Below, piece by piece: positions 27,597 through 35,973 of a stretch of 64,000 nt of DNA. Within the stretch, counting starts at the first letter, position 1; every line of letters starts with the position of its first letter. Where the stretch lies: assembly GCA_023146255.1 (NCBI GenBank), contig JAGLCJ010000013.1, positions 186,001-250,000 on the forward strand, written 5' to 3'. The DNA comes from Alcanivoracaceae bacterium. GTDB taxonomy: Bacteria > Pseudomonadota > Gammaproteobacteria > Pseudomonadales > Alcanivoracaceae. The notes beneath the pieces are model-generated. The model ran no database searches and was not told where the DNA came from. It worked only from the letters and a program-made list of their open reading frames with translations. Made by a program: the position numbers and the translations under genes.

Positions 27597-29342
27597 ATGT
27601 ATTTCAATATTCTTGATGCAGCGGTGATCGCCGGCATCATTCTCTTCACTTTGATTGTTATGGGTCTGATCCTGGCCCGTTTGTACCGCCGAGCTTCGAA
27701 AGAGGTGTCGTTTGTTCGAACCGGTTTTGGTGGCCAGAAGGTGGTGCTGAATGGTGGTGCGCTGGTGCTGCCGGTGCTGCATGAATCCATTCCGGTGAAC
27801 ATGAACACCCTGCGCCTTGAAGTTCGTCGCACCGGCGCACAGGCACTGATCACCCGTGACCGGATGCGTGTTGATGTTACCGCCGAGTTTTACGTGCGGG
27901 TCAAGCCGACGGTGGATGCGATTGCCAATGCAGCGCAGACCCTCGGCATGCGGACCATGAATCCGGAGCTGCTGAAAGATCTGGTTGAGGGCAAGTTCGT
28001 CGACGCCCTGCGCGCGGTGGCGGCGGAAATGGGAATGGAAGAACTGCATGAAAAGCGTGTCGACTTTGTCCAGAAAGTGCAGACCGTGGTGTCCGAGGAT
28101 CTGCTCAAGAATGGTCTGGAGCTGGAATCAGTTTCGCTGACCGGTCTGGATCAGACCAGTTTTGAACATTTCAATCCACAGAACGCATTTGACGCTGAAG
28201 GTCTCACCAAGCTTACCGAAGCGATCGAGATGCGACGGAAAAAGCGTAACGACATTGAGCAGGATACCGCTGTTGCTGTGCGTCAGAAAAATCTGGAGGC
28301 ACAGCGCATTACTCTCGAGATCATGCGTGAGGAAGAATACGCAAAGCTTCAGCAGGAGCGAGAGGTGGCAATCCGCCGCGCCGCGCAGGAAGCAGAGATT
28401 GCTCGCGAGCAGGCCGAGAATATGCGTAACGCGGAAGAAGCGCAGATCATCGCCAAGCGACAAGTTGATACTTCACGTATTGCTGCGGATCGGGCGGTGG
28501 AAGAGCAGCGCATTGAAATGGAGCGCGATGTAAAGGAGCGCGAGATTATCAAGCAGCGCGCGCTGGAAACCGCAGAAGTGGAACGGCGCAAGACCGTCGA
28601 GCTGGCCGAGCAGGACCGGGCTATTGCCATCGCTGAGCGCTCGAAGGCCCAGTCTGAAGCTCAGGCTGAAGCCGACAAGGCGCGGGCCGCCGCCGTAAAA
28701 GAAGAGGAAGCGGTGGTCACCGTTCGGGAAACCGAACGCGCCGAGCGGGTCAAGAGCGTCGAACTGGTCGAGGCACGCAAGGTCGCCGAGCGAGATGCTA
28801 TTTCGATTACCGTGGCGGCGGAGGCTGAAAAGCAAGCGGCAGAAGATCGCGCTGAGGCAGTCAAGACTGCCGCGCAGGCGGATTCGGACAAACACCGTAT
28901 CGAAGCGGAAGGTCTGGCTCAGGCAGAAAAGCTGAAAGCCGAAGCAGCGGCCAAGCGTTATGAGGTGGATGCTGCCGGCAAGCGCGCAATCCATGATGCC
29001 GATAACCTGCTGTCGTCAGCGCAGATCGAGATGCAACTGCGCATGGCTCTGATTCGTCACTTGCCGGAAATCGTCCGTGAAAGCGTCAAGCCGATGGAGC
29101 GTATTGATGGTATCAAGATCTTCCAGATCGAAGGTCTTAACGGTGCCAATGGCCATGCCAGTGCCGAGGGTGACGCAGCCAGCGGTAGTACCAATCTCGC
29201 CGATCAGGTGGTGAACAGTGCGCTGCGCTACCGGGCTCAGGGGCCGCTGCTGGATTCGCTGATGAATGAGATTGGTCTGAACGGTGGCGACATCAATGGC
29301 CTGACGGCCAGCCTCAATCCGTCGGCACCGAAAGCCAAGTAA
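27597..29342 (+). CDS. yqiK: YqiK-like flotillin-family protein
   Basis: A 581-residue bacterial flotillin expected to form large membrane assemblies that organise membrane microdomains. An N-terminal membrane segment (residues 8-26) is followed by the SPFH/PHB domain (SFVRTGFGGQKVVLNGGALVLP, TRDRMRVDVTAEFYVRVKP). A very long charged Ala/Glu-rich coiled coil spans about 200-480. The C-terminal region (DNLLSSAQIEMQLRMALIRHLPEIV, GAASGSTNL-type Gly/Ser segment) is typical of flotillins. AAAGGAG lies seven bases before the ATG. It ends the pspA-yqiJ-yqiK unit, followed by a strong terminator. Confidence 0.92.
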   Translation: MYFNILDAAVIAGIILFTLIVMGLILARLYRRASKEVSFVRTGFGGQKVVLNGGALVLPVLHESIPVNMNTLRLEVRRTGAQALITRDRMRVDVTAEFYVRVKPTVDAIANAAQTLGMRTMNPELLKDLVEGKFVDALRAVAAEMGMEELHEKRVDFVQKVQTVVSEDLLKNGLELESVSLTGLDQTSFEHFNPQNAFDAEGLTKLTEAIEMRRKKRNDIEQDTAVAVRQKNLEAQRITLEIMREEEYAKLQQEREVAIRRAAQEAEIAREQAENMRNAEEAQIIAKRQVDTSRIAADRAVEEQRIEMERDVKEREIIKQRALETAEVERRKTVELAEQDRAIAIAERSKAQSEAQAEADKARAAAVKEEEAVVTVRETERAERVKSVELVEARKVAERDAISITVAAEAEKQAAEDRAEAVKTAAQADSDKHRIEAEGLAQAEKLKAEAAAKRYEVDAAGKRAIHDADNLLSSAQIEMQLRMALIRHLPEIVRESVKPMERIDGIKIFQIEGLNGANGHASAEGDAASGSTNLADQVVNSALRYRAQGPLLDSLMNEIGLNGGDINGLTASLNPSAPKAK

Positions 29343-29358
29343 TCCTGGTGTACGGACG

Positions 29359-29393
29359 AATAGAAAGGGCGGCCAATGGCCGCCCTTTCTATT
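29359..29393. terminator. Bidirectional terminator after yqiK
   Basis: A perfect 16-bp inverted repeat (29359-29374 and 29378-29393) with loop AAT has a GGGCGGCC core and A/T-rich flanks. It lies between convergent yqiK and the acyl-CoA dehydrogenase gene. Confidence 0.9.
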
Positions 29394-29402
29394 GCATGTC
29401 GC

Positions 29403-30644
29403 TCAGCGTGAAGTCAGGTCTCTGGCGATGGCGATGATCTGCATCTCATCAGTGCCTGCGTAGATCTGCAGAATCTTGGCGTCACGCATCAGCTGCTCGA
29501 CCCGTGATTCACGCATGTAGCCGTAGCCGCCATGAATCTGCACCGCTTCGGTGGCTACTTGCATGGCGCTTTGCGCGGCATACAGTTTCATCGCCGATGC
29601 CTCGGCCAGCGTCATCTGCTTACCGTGGGCCACCGATTCGATATAGCGGAACACCATGTTTTGCAGGTTCATCCGCACCACTTCCATATTGGCAAGCTTG
29701 AGCTGGATCAGCTGGTTATCACCGATCGGTCGGCCGAACTGGACGCGATCCTTCGCATACTGCACCGACAGCTCCATGGCGCGCTCGACCATGCCCAGTG
29801 CCATGGCCGCGACACCGGCGCGCTCCTGCATGAAGGTGCCCTTGGCGCCGGAGCGGCCATAGCTGTCTTCACTGCCGCCGAGCAGACGTTCCGGGCCGCA
29901 ATGCACATTGGAGAGGAATAGTTCGCCGGTGGGGGATGAGCCAATCCCCATTTTCTTGAACGGCTTCGACTGGGTCAGACCTTCCATACCGGAATCGAGA
30001 ATGAACGAGACAATCTTGCGGTCCTGCGGCGCCACACCTTCGTCATCCAGTTTGCAGATCAGGATGATGGTGTCGGCATAGGGGCCGTTGGTAATCCAGG
30101 TTTTCGCGCCGTTGATGATGTAGCCGCCCTTGCCGTCACGCTTGGCCAGGGTCTTCATCTGGCCGAAGGCATCGGAACCGGAGTTCGGTTCGGAGATCGC
30201 CCAGGCGCCGACTTTTTCCAGCGTCAGTAGCGGCAGCGCCCAGCGCTCTTTCTGTTCGGTGGTGCCCTTGCTCATGATGGCGCCACCACCCAGACCCATG
30301 GACACGCCCATGGCGGTCACCAGACCCTGAGCGTGTTTGCATATCTCGATGATCGGGATCATGCGCATGGCCGCTTCTTCACCGGCCATGGCGTTATAGC
30401 CTTCCTTCTTTTTCTTTTCCTCGACCACTTCGCCGGCGGCAATGGCCTTCTCGCGGGCAATCTGTTTGTCGAAGCTGGCCTTGGCCATCACATCGATGCC
30501 GAAGGTTTTGATCAGCTTGCGCAGGATGTCGTACGGCGGCGTGCCGTTGTACTCGATGTCATCCAGATGCGGCACGACTTCCTTTTCGACAAAGTCGCGC
30601 ACCATTTTCTGGATCATCTGCTGGGATTCGGACCACTCGATCAT
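29403..30644 (-). CDS. Acyl-CoA dehydrogenase
   Basis: An FAD enzyme that introduces the alpha-beta double bond into acyl-CoA. The 413-residue protein has the FAD/substrate motifs GAWAISEPNSGSDAFG and WITNGPYAD, ERAGVAAMALGM in the helical region, and the C-terminal QIHGGYGYMRESRVEQLMRD and YAGTDEMQ. The Glu that serves as base in medium-chain enzymes (YEGT) is Ala here, and a Glu sits in the MQERAG segment where long-chain and isovaleryl enzymes place their base. A lysine-rich insert (VVEEKKKKEGYN) lies near residue 75. It has 67 bases to the comB-like gene downstream of which it lies. Confidence 0.92.
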   Translation of the reverse strand: MIEWSESQQMIQKMVRDFVEKEVVPHLDDIEYNGTPPYDILRKLIKTFGIDVMAKASFDKQIAREKAIAAGEVVEEKKKKEGYNAMAGEEAAMRMIPIIEICKHAQGLVTAMGVSMGLGGGAIMSKGTTEQKERWALPLLTLEKVGAWAISEPNSGSDAFGQMKTLAKRDGKGGYIINGAKTWITNGPYADTIILICKLDDEGVAPQDRKIVSFILDSGMEGLTQSKPFKKMGIGSSPTGELFLSNVHCGPERLLGGSEDSYGRSGAKGTFMQERAGVAAMALGMVERAMELSVQYAKDRVQFGRPIGDNQLIQLKLANMEVVRMNLQNMVFRYIESVAHGKQMTLAEASAMKLYAAQSAMQVATEAVQIHGGYGYMRESRVEQLMRDAKILQIYAGTDEMQIIAIARDLTSR

Positions 30645-30711
30645 GTTGCCTCCGGCTGTTCAAACGTGCGTTTGATGTGCCGGGGATGGAAGCATGCGCC
30701 GGAAGAGGGGG

Positions 30712-31413
30712 TCAATGACCGGGGGAGACGGCCCGGATTGACGGAATGTCACCGCCGGCATGGCCGAACTGTACCTTCATGATAGTACCGTCATGGCCGG
30801 CGCTGGCGGCAGCAAGGACGATATCCTCAGCGCGCAGGCACGGATGGCTGCCGTTCAGGAATTTTGCCGCCGCGGACGCCTGAAAGGTGCGACGGATGGC
30901 ATCCTCCAGTGTGATACCGTCACCGCCGAGCAGGCCGCGAAGATATTCGGCGCAGGCAACATCCTCATCGCCATCCGGGTGTGATGCCACCAGCAAGATC
31001 TCCTGATAATTCTGTCGCAGCAGCCAACGGGCGGTGGCTTCCGCATTGACCAGACCGGCCACCAGCACCGCCGCACTGTGTCGGGCCGCCAGCGTGGCAA
31101 TCACGCCGTTAGTGGTGCGCTGCACCAGTGTCCTGTCACGGACATTGGACTGGCGGATTTCATCGGGTGAGTTGCCGAAATCAAAACCGGCAACCGGAAG
31201 TGCGTCAATCTCGCCAGCGAGCAACAGCGACGGATCGTGTTCTTTCAGCAGCAGGGCGGCATCGGCTGTGGCGACCAGGCGTATTTCACGGGCGCCGCCG
31301 ACAAAGGCGTAGTGTGCCGTGGTGAAAGCCCGGATCACATCAATCACCACTGTCGCACCGTTCGGGTTCGGCGGTGGCGAGTGTCCCTGTGTGATCCGGA
31401 TATTTATGGACAT
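30712..31413 (-). CDS. comB: ComB-like 2-phosphosulfolactate phosphatase family protein
   Basis: ComB hydrolyses 2-phosphosulfolactate to sulfolactate in coenzyme M synthesis of archaea; bacterial members have less clear substrates. The 233-residue protein carries the family motifs VVIDVIRAFTTA, the acidic DFGNSPDEI, the LVQRTTNGV loop and DEDVACAEYLRG. These hold the Mg2+ and phosphate ligands. Nothing else for coenzyme M synthesis is visible in the window. The start codon shares one base with the stop of the upstream outer-membrane protein gene. Confidence 0.85.
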   Translation of the reverse strand: MSINIRITQGHSPPPNPNGATVVIDVIRAFTTAHYAFVGGAREIRLVATADAALLLKEHDPSLLLAGEIDALPVAGFDFGNSPDEIRQSNVRDRTLVQRTTNGVIATLAARHSAAVLVAGLVNAEATARWLLRQNYQEILLVASHPDGDEDVACAEYLRGLLGGDGITLEDAIRRTFQASAAAKFLNGSHPCLRAEDIVLAAASAGHDGTIMKVQFGHAGGDIPSIRAVSPGH

Positions 31414-31937
31414 CAGAACAGCAGGCCGATGCCCCAGGTGGTGTTGTTGAAGGCTTCGCTTTTCTTGTCGTTGTAACGTTCACCGGAAATGGTGAACGTC
31501 AGCCGATCCGCCAGCAGCATACGATCTTTACGGGTCTTGGTATTGCTGAGAAAGTCGACTACAGCGCGGAAATTGAAGTCGGAACGCAGGCGAACCAGAT
31601 CGCCCTCCGTGCCATAGCCATATTGAAACTGGATAATGCGACTGAAGCCGACGCCGAAATAACCGTTGGTAAAACTGGCATCACAGGCTTCAGTGAAAGT
31701 GACGCAGCCACTACCGGTGGGCGCATTGCTGAATTTCTTTGTGGCGATGCCGCCGTTCAGGGCAACGCTGCTGTAATTCACGTCAAAGTACAGGCCGGTA
31801 CCGATATTCTCGGTGGGATCCACCCGGCCAAACGACACCACAGTGCCACGCAGCACATTGCTGCCGCCGTACAGGCTTTCTGCCAGAGTCGGCGTTATCA
31901 ACATCATCCCCAGCAGTGCAACCAACGCATTTTTCAT
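31413..31937 (-). CDS. Predicted outer-membrane beta-barrel protein
   Basis: A 174-residue protein with a Sec signal peptide (MKNALVALLGMMLITPTLAES) and alternating strands rich in Tyr, Phe and Gly (VLRGTVVSFGRVDP, TGLYFDVNYSSVALNGGIAT, GYFGVGFSRIIQFQYGYG). It ends in Phe after alternating residues (NTTWGIGLLF), the usual signal for BAM-dependent insertion. One Cys pair lies in a predicted loop (GCVTFTEACD). ATG 31937 with GGAG is preferred to an in-frame upstream start. No family recognised. One-base overlap with comB implies coupling. Confidence 0.65.
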   Translation of the reverse strand: MKNALVALLGMMLITPTLAESLYGGSNVLRGTVVSFGRVDPTENIGTGLYFDVNYSSVALNGGIATKKFSNAPTGSGCVTFTEACDASFTNGYFGVGFSRIIQFQYGYGTEGDLVRLRSDFNFRAVVDFLSNTKTRKDRMLLADRLTFTISGERYNDKKSEAFNNTTWGIGLLF

Positions 31938-32078
31938 TCTTGTTCTCCATGGACAGGGGGTGGACCGGGGCATTATGCCTGAATTATCAACGGGATCGAT
32001 CAGCCATCCGGGTCAGTCATGCTGTCATGACCTGCTCCGGTCCGGCAATGATCGGGATCAGGAAAAGCAGCTCTCAAG

Positions 32079-32825
32079 CTACCGCGCTGATGGTGGCAGC
32101 ACCCGACATAGCGCGACCACTGAGACGCTTTCCGCTCCGGCATTCAGCAGGGCATCACTGGCGGCGCGTACGGTGGTGGCGGTGGTGATGACGTCATCCA
32201 CCAGCAGGATGCGCAGTCGGCGGACATCCGTGCGGCAAACGAACATGCCGGGGTGGGCCCGGCGTCGGTCACGAGCACTGCTGCCCTGCTGATGTCTGCC
32301 GGCGCTCGGTCGGGACAGGGCCGGCAGCAGGCGCAGTCCATGCCGATGAGCCAACGCCAGGGCGAGCAGGGTCGCCTGATTGAAGCCACGTTGCCATTGC
32401 CGCTGCCAGTGCAGGGGGATCGGCACTACTGCATCGACATCGGGCAGGGCTGTCAGGCCCTGATCGAGCAGGTACTGCAACGGCCGTTGCATATGCAGGC
32501 GCCGCCGGTGCTTCCAGTCGTTGATCATGCGGTCGAGGGGATGAGCGTAAACAAACGGCGTCTGAATGCCGAGGAAGGTCGGTGGCTGGTGCAGGCAGTG
32601 GCCGCACAGTGGGGCGAGATCATCATGTTCTGTCAGAGCGGTGCCGGGAATGGGCAGGGCGCAGCGACACAGGGGGCCGGGCAGGGTGGGCAGGTCGGTC
32701 AGGCAGCCGGTGCAGAGCCCGGAAGCATGGCTGGTCGGGGTTGCGCACAGACTGCAGGGCGACCGCAGCAGGCTAAATAATGACCATATGTAAACCTTTG
32801 CAATCATTGCCAGATTGACAGCCAT
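32079..32825 (-). CDS. comF: ComF-family phosphoribosyltransferase-like protein
   Basis: ComF/GntX proteins combine an N-terminal zinc ribbon with a phosphoribosyltransferase domain and are linked to DNA uptake or use of DNA as nutrient. Here cysteine pairs CSLC, CTGC, CRC and CGHC are visible in the first 80 residues, then a PRTase fold with VVPIPLHWQRQWQRGFNQA and the PRPP loop ILLVDDVITTATTV. ATG 32825 has a perfect AGGAGG seven bases upstream and gives 248 residues. A longer in-frame start at 33092 would run through the bioB coding region and is rejected. The 5' end overlaps the bioB promoter/operator. Confidence 0.9.
   Translation of the reverse strand: MAVNLAMIAKVYIWSLFSLLRSPCSLCATPTSHASGLCTGCLTDLPTLPGPLCRCALPIPGTALTEHDDLAPLCGHCLHQPPTFLGIQTPFVYAHPLDRMINDWKHRRRLHMQRPLQYLLDQGLTALPDVDAVVPIPLHWQRQWQRGFNQATLLALALAHRHGLRLLPALSRPSAGRHQQGSSARDRRRAHPGMFVCRTDVRRLRILLVDDVITTATTVRAASDALLNAGAESVSVVALCRVLPPSAR
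32788..32821 (+). promoter_or_regulatory. Likely BirA operator of the bio operon
   Basis: ATGTAAACC (32788-32796), 16 bases, then GATTGACAG (32813-32821). The E. coli bio operator is TTGTAAACC-N16-GGTTTACAA. The left arm here matches 8 of 9 bases and the right arm 6 of 9, at identical spacing. It lies 56 bases upstream of bioB, inside the start of comF, and overlaps the bioB -35 box, a position suited to repression by biotinyl-AMP-bound BirA. Confidence 0.65.
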
Positions 32826-32843
32826 TCCCGTGCCTCCTAGTCT
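32815..32843 (+). promoter_or_regulatory. Candidate sigma-70 promoter of bioBFHC
   Basis: A perfect TTGACA (32815-32820) is followed after 17 bases by TAGTCT (32838-32843), which keeps the conserved first, second and last -10 bases. Transcription would start about 30 bases before the bioB ATG. Confidence 0.5.
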
Positions 32844-32877
32844 GCCGGCATTCCTGTGCTGTTTTCGGAGCGCCAGC

Positions 32878-34008
32878 ATGACCGCTGTCCAGACCACCCT
32901 GAAGTCGTCCCCCGAGGTTGTTGCCGTACGCCATGACTGGCGTCGTGATGAGATCGAGGCTCTGTTCGCCTTGCCATTCAATGATCTGCTGTTCCGGGCC
33001 GCCACCGTGCACCGCCAGCATTTCGATCCGAACGCGGTGCAGGTATCGACGCTGCTGTCGATCAAGACCGGCGCCTGCCCGGAAGACTGCAAATACTGCT
33101 CCCAGTCCGGTCACTACAACACCGAGCTGGAAAAGGAAAAATTGCTGGAAGTGAAGAAGGTGCTGGAAGAGGCGCGCGCGGCAAAAGAGAAAGGCGCATC
33201 ACGTTTCTGCATGGGCGCTGCCTGGCGCAGCCCGCGCGACAAGGACATGCCGTACGTGCTCGACATGGTCCGGCAGGTCAAGGCCATGGGCATGGAAACC
33301 TGCATGACGCTGGGTATGCTGTCGCCGGAGCAGGCCGGGCAGTTGGCCGAGGCCGGGCTTGATTACTACAACCATAACCTTGACACCTCGCCGGAATACT
33401 ACGGCCAGATTATTTCCACCCGCAGCTATAACGATAGGCTTGGCACGTTGGCGCATGTTCGCGATGCCGGCATGAAAATCTGTGCCGGCGGTATTATCGG
33501 TATGGGAGAAGACCGACGCGATCGCGTTGGCCTGCTGCAGCAGCTGGCCAATCTGCCAGCGCACCCGGAGTCGGTGCCGATCAATATGCTGGTCAAGATC
33601 AAGGGCACGCCGCTGGCGGATGTGGCCGATCTCGATCATTTCGAATTTGTTCGTACCATTGCGGTGGCCCGGATTCTGATGCCGGAGTCGTTTGTGCGGC
33701 TGTCTGCCGGTCGTCAGGAAATGAATGATGAAATGCAGGCGCTGTGTTTCTTTGCCGGGGCCAATTCGATTTTCTATGGCGAACGATTACTGACCACCGA
33801 TAATCCGGAAACCGGTCACGATCAGAAGCTGTTTAACCGTCTCGGGATTCATCCGCTTGATCCGCGTGACGAATGTTCTGATGAGGCCACCGAAGACGCA
33901 TTGCTCGGTCAGGTCCAGTCACAGCAGCCGGCGCCACTCTATTACGATGCCATGAGCAGTCGTGAAGCCAAAGCCGTGCTCGGCAAGCGCTCTGCTCAAG
34001 ACGCCTGA
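32878..34008 (+). CDS. bioB: Biotin synthase
   Basis: A radical SAM enzyme that inserts sulfur into dethiobiotin. The radical SAM cysteines are CPEDCKYC (Cys67, 71, 74). Other family motifs are FCMGAAWRSPRDKDM, YYNHNLDTSPEYY, GGIIGMGE and RLSAGRQEMNDE, with the Arg of the 2Fe-2S site in the last. ATG 32878 (MTAVQTTLKSS) has GGAG upstream and is preferred over 32815. The 376-residue length is slightly longer than E. coli BioB. It opens a four-gene operon bioB-F-H-C with short gaps or overlaps. Confidence 0.97.
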   Translation: MTAVQTTLKSSPEVVAVRHDWRRDEIEALFALPFNDLLFRAATVHRQHFDPNAVQVSTLLSIKTGACPEDCKYCSQSGHYNTELEKEKLLEVKKVLEEARAAKEKGASRFCMGAAWRSPRDKDMPYVLDMVRQVKAMGMETCMTLGMLSPEQAGQLAEAGLDYYNHNLDTSPEYYGQIISTRSYNDRLGTLAHVRDAGMKICAGGIIGMGEDRRDRVGLLQQLANLPAHPESVPINMLVKIKGTPLADVADLDHFEFVRTIAVARILMPESFVRLSAGRQEMNDEMQALCFFAGANSIFYGERLLTTDNPETGHDQKLFNRLGIHPLDPRDECSDEATEDALLGQVQSQQPAPLYYDAMSSREAKAVLGKRSAQDA

Positions 34009-34014
34009 GTACCG

Positions 34015-35157
34015 ATGACACATCCGTTTGATCTTGCTGCGGCGCTGGCAGAGCGCCGGCAGCAGCAGCGTTATCGCCAGCGTCTGGAGCAGCAAGCGCC
34101 AGCGGGCCGCGAAGCGGTGGTCAGCGGCCAGCGGCTGATCAATTTCTGTGGCAATGATTATCTTGGTCTCGCCAATCATCCGCAGTTAGTGGAGGCATTC
34201 AAAAAGGCGGCGGACGAGTTCGGTGTCGGTAGCGGCGCCTCGCATCTGGTCTGCGGCCACAGTCATTATCATCACACTCTGGAACAACAACTGGCGGCAT
34301 TCTGTGGCCGGCCGCGTGCATTACTTTTCTCCACTGGTTACATGGCCAACCTCGGCGTGATTCAGGCGCTGGTCGGCAAGGGTGACGCGGTGTTTGAGGA
34401 TCGCCTCAATCATGCCTCGCTGATTGATGGTGGCCTTGCCAGTGGCGCCCGCTTTCGTCGTTATCAGCATGCCGACGCGGCCAGTCTGGCGTCGCAGCTC
34501 GCCGGCTCCGATGGGCGCCGCAAACTGGTGGTCAGCGACGGCGTGTTCAGCATGGACGGCGATGTGGCGCCACTGATGGCATTGGCGGATGTCTGCGAAC
34601 AGCATCAGGCCTGGCTGATGGTTGATGATGCCCATGGCTTCGGTGTGCTCGGCGAACAAGGTGGTGGCTGTGTGGCGGCTCAGGGTATGCAGGGCCGAGT
34701 GCCGGTGCTGGTGGGTACGCTCGGCAAGGCGTTCGGCACGTTCGGTGCCTTTGTTGCCGGCAGTGACGAGCTGATTGAAACACTGATCCAGTTTGCCCGG
34801 CCCTACATTTACACCACGGCGTTGCCGCCGGCATTGGCAGCGGCCACATTGGCCAGTCTGTCGTTGCTGAAACAGGAAAGTTGGCGTCGGGATAAACTGC
34901 AAAGCCTGATCGCCCGATTCCGACAAGGAGCGACCCAGCGAGGCTTTCAGCTGATGGATTCGGCAACACCAATCCAGCCGTTGCTGATTGGGGAGGATGG
35001 CGAAGCGGTGGCACTGAGTCAGCGTCTGCGTGAACGTGGCTTTCTGATCAGCGCGATTCGGCCGCCAACGGTGCCGGAGGGCACGGCCCGGTTACGCATT
35101 ACATTTAGTGCCGCGCATGAGCCTGAAGATATCGACCGATTGATTGAGGCCCTGTAG
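34015..35157 (+). CDS. bioF: 8-amino-7-oxononanoate synthase
   Basis: A PLP-dependent enzyme that condenses pimeloyl-ACP or -CoA with alanine. The PLP lysine is Lys238 in LVGTLGKAFGTFGAF. Other conserved elements are FCGNDYLGLANHP, GSGASHLVCGHS, the DDAHGFGVLG region binding the pyridine ring, and YIYTTALPP. The 380-residue length is normal. It starts six bases after the bioB stop and ends six bases before bioH. Confidence 0.97.
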   Translation: MTHPFDLAAALAERRQQQRYRQRLEQQAPAGREAVVSGQRLINFCGNDYLGLANHPQLVEAFKKAADEFGVGSGASHLVCGHSHYHHTLEQQLAAFCGRPRALLFSTGYMANLGVIQALVGKGDAVFEDRLNHASLIDGGLASGARFRRYQHADAASLASQLAGSDGRRKLVVSDGVFSMDGDVAPLMALADVCEQHQAWLMVDDAHGFGVLGEQGGGCVAAQGMQGRVPVLVGTLGKAFGTFGAFVAGSDELIETLIQFARPYIYTTALPPALAAATLASLSLLKQESWRRDKLQSLIARFRQGATQRGFQLMDSATPIQPLLIGEDGEAVALSQRLRERGFLISAIRPPTVPEGTARLRITFSAAHEPEDIDRLIEAL

Positions 35158-35163
35158 GAATCT

Positions 35164-35973
35164 ATGACTGCACTGGTGCTGTTCCACAACACTTATCGCT
35201 GTACTGGTCCACATGGCGACAGCGCAGCGGATCTTGTGCTGCTGCATGGCTGGGGGCTGCACTCGATTGTCTGGGACGACATCATGCCCGGACTACTGCA
35301 GCACTTTCGCGTCACTGTGATTGATTTGCCCGGCATGGGACAAAGCCCGTTACCCGCTGGCGATTACACGCTGGATTATCTGGCCTTGCATGTCGGTGTC
35401 ATTTTGCCGCCGCAATGTCATCTGATGGGTTGGTCGCTAGGCGGACTGGTGGCATTGAAGCTGGCCAGCGACAGACCGCAGCAGGTGCTGTCGCTGACCA
35501 TGGTGGCATCAACGCCGAAGTTTGTTGCCGACGGTGACTGGCCTGGCGTCGCGGCACACCTGTTTGACCGTTTTATGGAAGTCTTCGATGAGGATACCGA
35601 AGGCACCCTGATCCGCTTTCTGGCGCTGAACTGCAAGGATGCCAGTAGCGTTCGCGAGGATGTCCGCAAGCTGAAAGATATTCTCTACTTTTGTGGCCTG
35701 CCGGCGCCGCGGGCATTACGTGGTGGTCTTGCCGTCCTGCGTGATAGCGATCTGCGCGAGGAGCTGGCAGCACTATCGTTACCACGACTGATGCTGTTCG
35801 GTGAGCATGACAATATTGTCCCGGTGGCGACTGCGGACATGCTTGCCAGCCAGCATGAGGTGAGGGTGCTGGCAGATGTTTCCCATGTGCCGTTTATTTC
35901 CCGACCGGAACCGTTTCTGGTCGCGCTGCAGCAGGGCTGGCGTGAACTCGGCATTGTCAGGGAGCTGCCATGA
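35164..35973 (+). CDS. bioH: Pimeloyl-[ACP] methyl ester carboxylesterase
   Basis: BioH removes the methyl group from pimeloyl-ACP methyl ester, ending the BioC-BioH route to pimelate. The alpha/beta hydrolase shows LLHGWGLHSIVW, the nucleophile Ser91 in GWSLGG, Asp216 in GEHDNIVP and His241 in VSHVPF. At 269 residues it is close to E. coli BioH, with a short extra N-terminus (FHNTYRCTGPHGDS). It overlaps bioC by four bases, which fits a paired role. Confidence 0.95.
   Translation: MTALVLFHNTYRCTGPHGDSAADLVLLHGWGLHSIVWDDIMPGLLQHFRVTVIDLPGMGQSPLPAGDYTLDYLALHVGVILPPQCHLMGWSLGGLVALKLASDRPQQVLSLTMVASTPKFVADGDWPGVAAHLFDRFMEVFDEDTEGTLIRFLALNCKDASSVREDVRKLKDILYFCGLPAPRALRGGLAVLRDSDLREELAALSLPRLMLFGEHDNIVPVATADMLASQHEVRVLADVSHVPFISRPEPFLVALQQGWRELGIVRELP

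Noticed and set aside
32826..33092. N-terminal extension of comF to 33092
   Set aside because: It would overlap bioB coding sequence, lacks family similarity, and ATG 32825 has a perfect Shine-Dalgarno.
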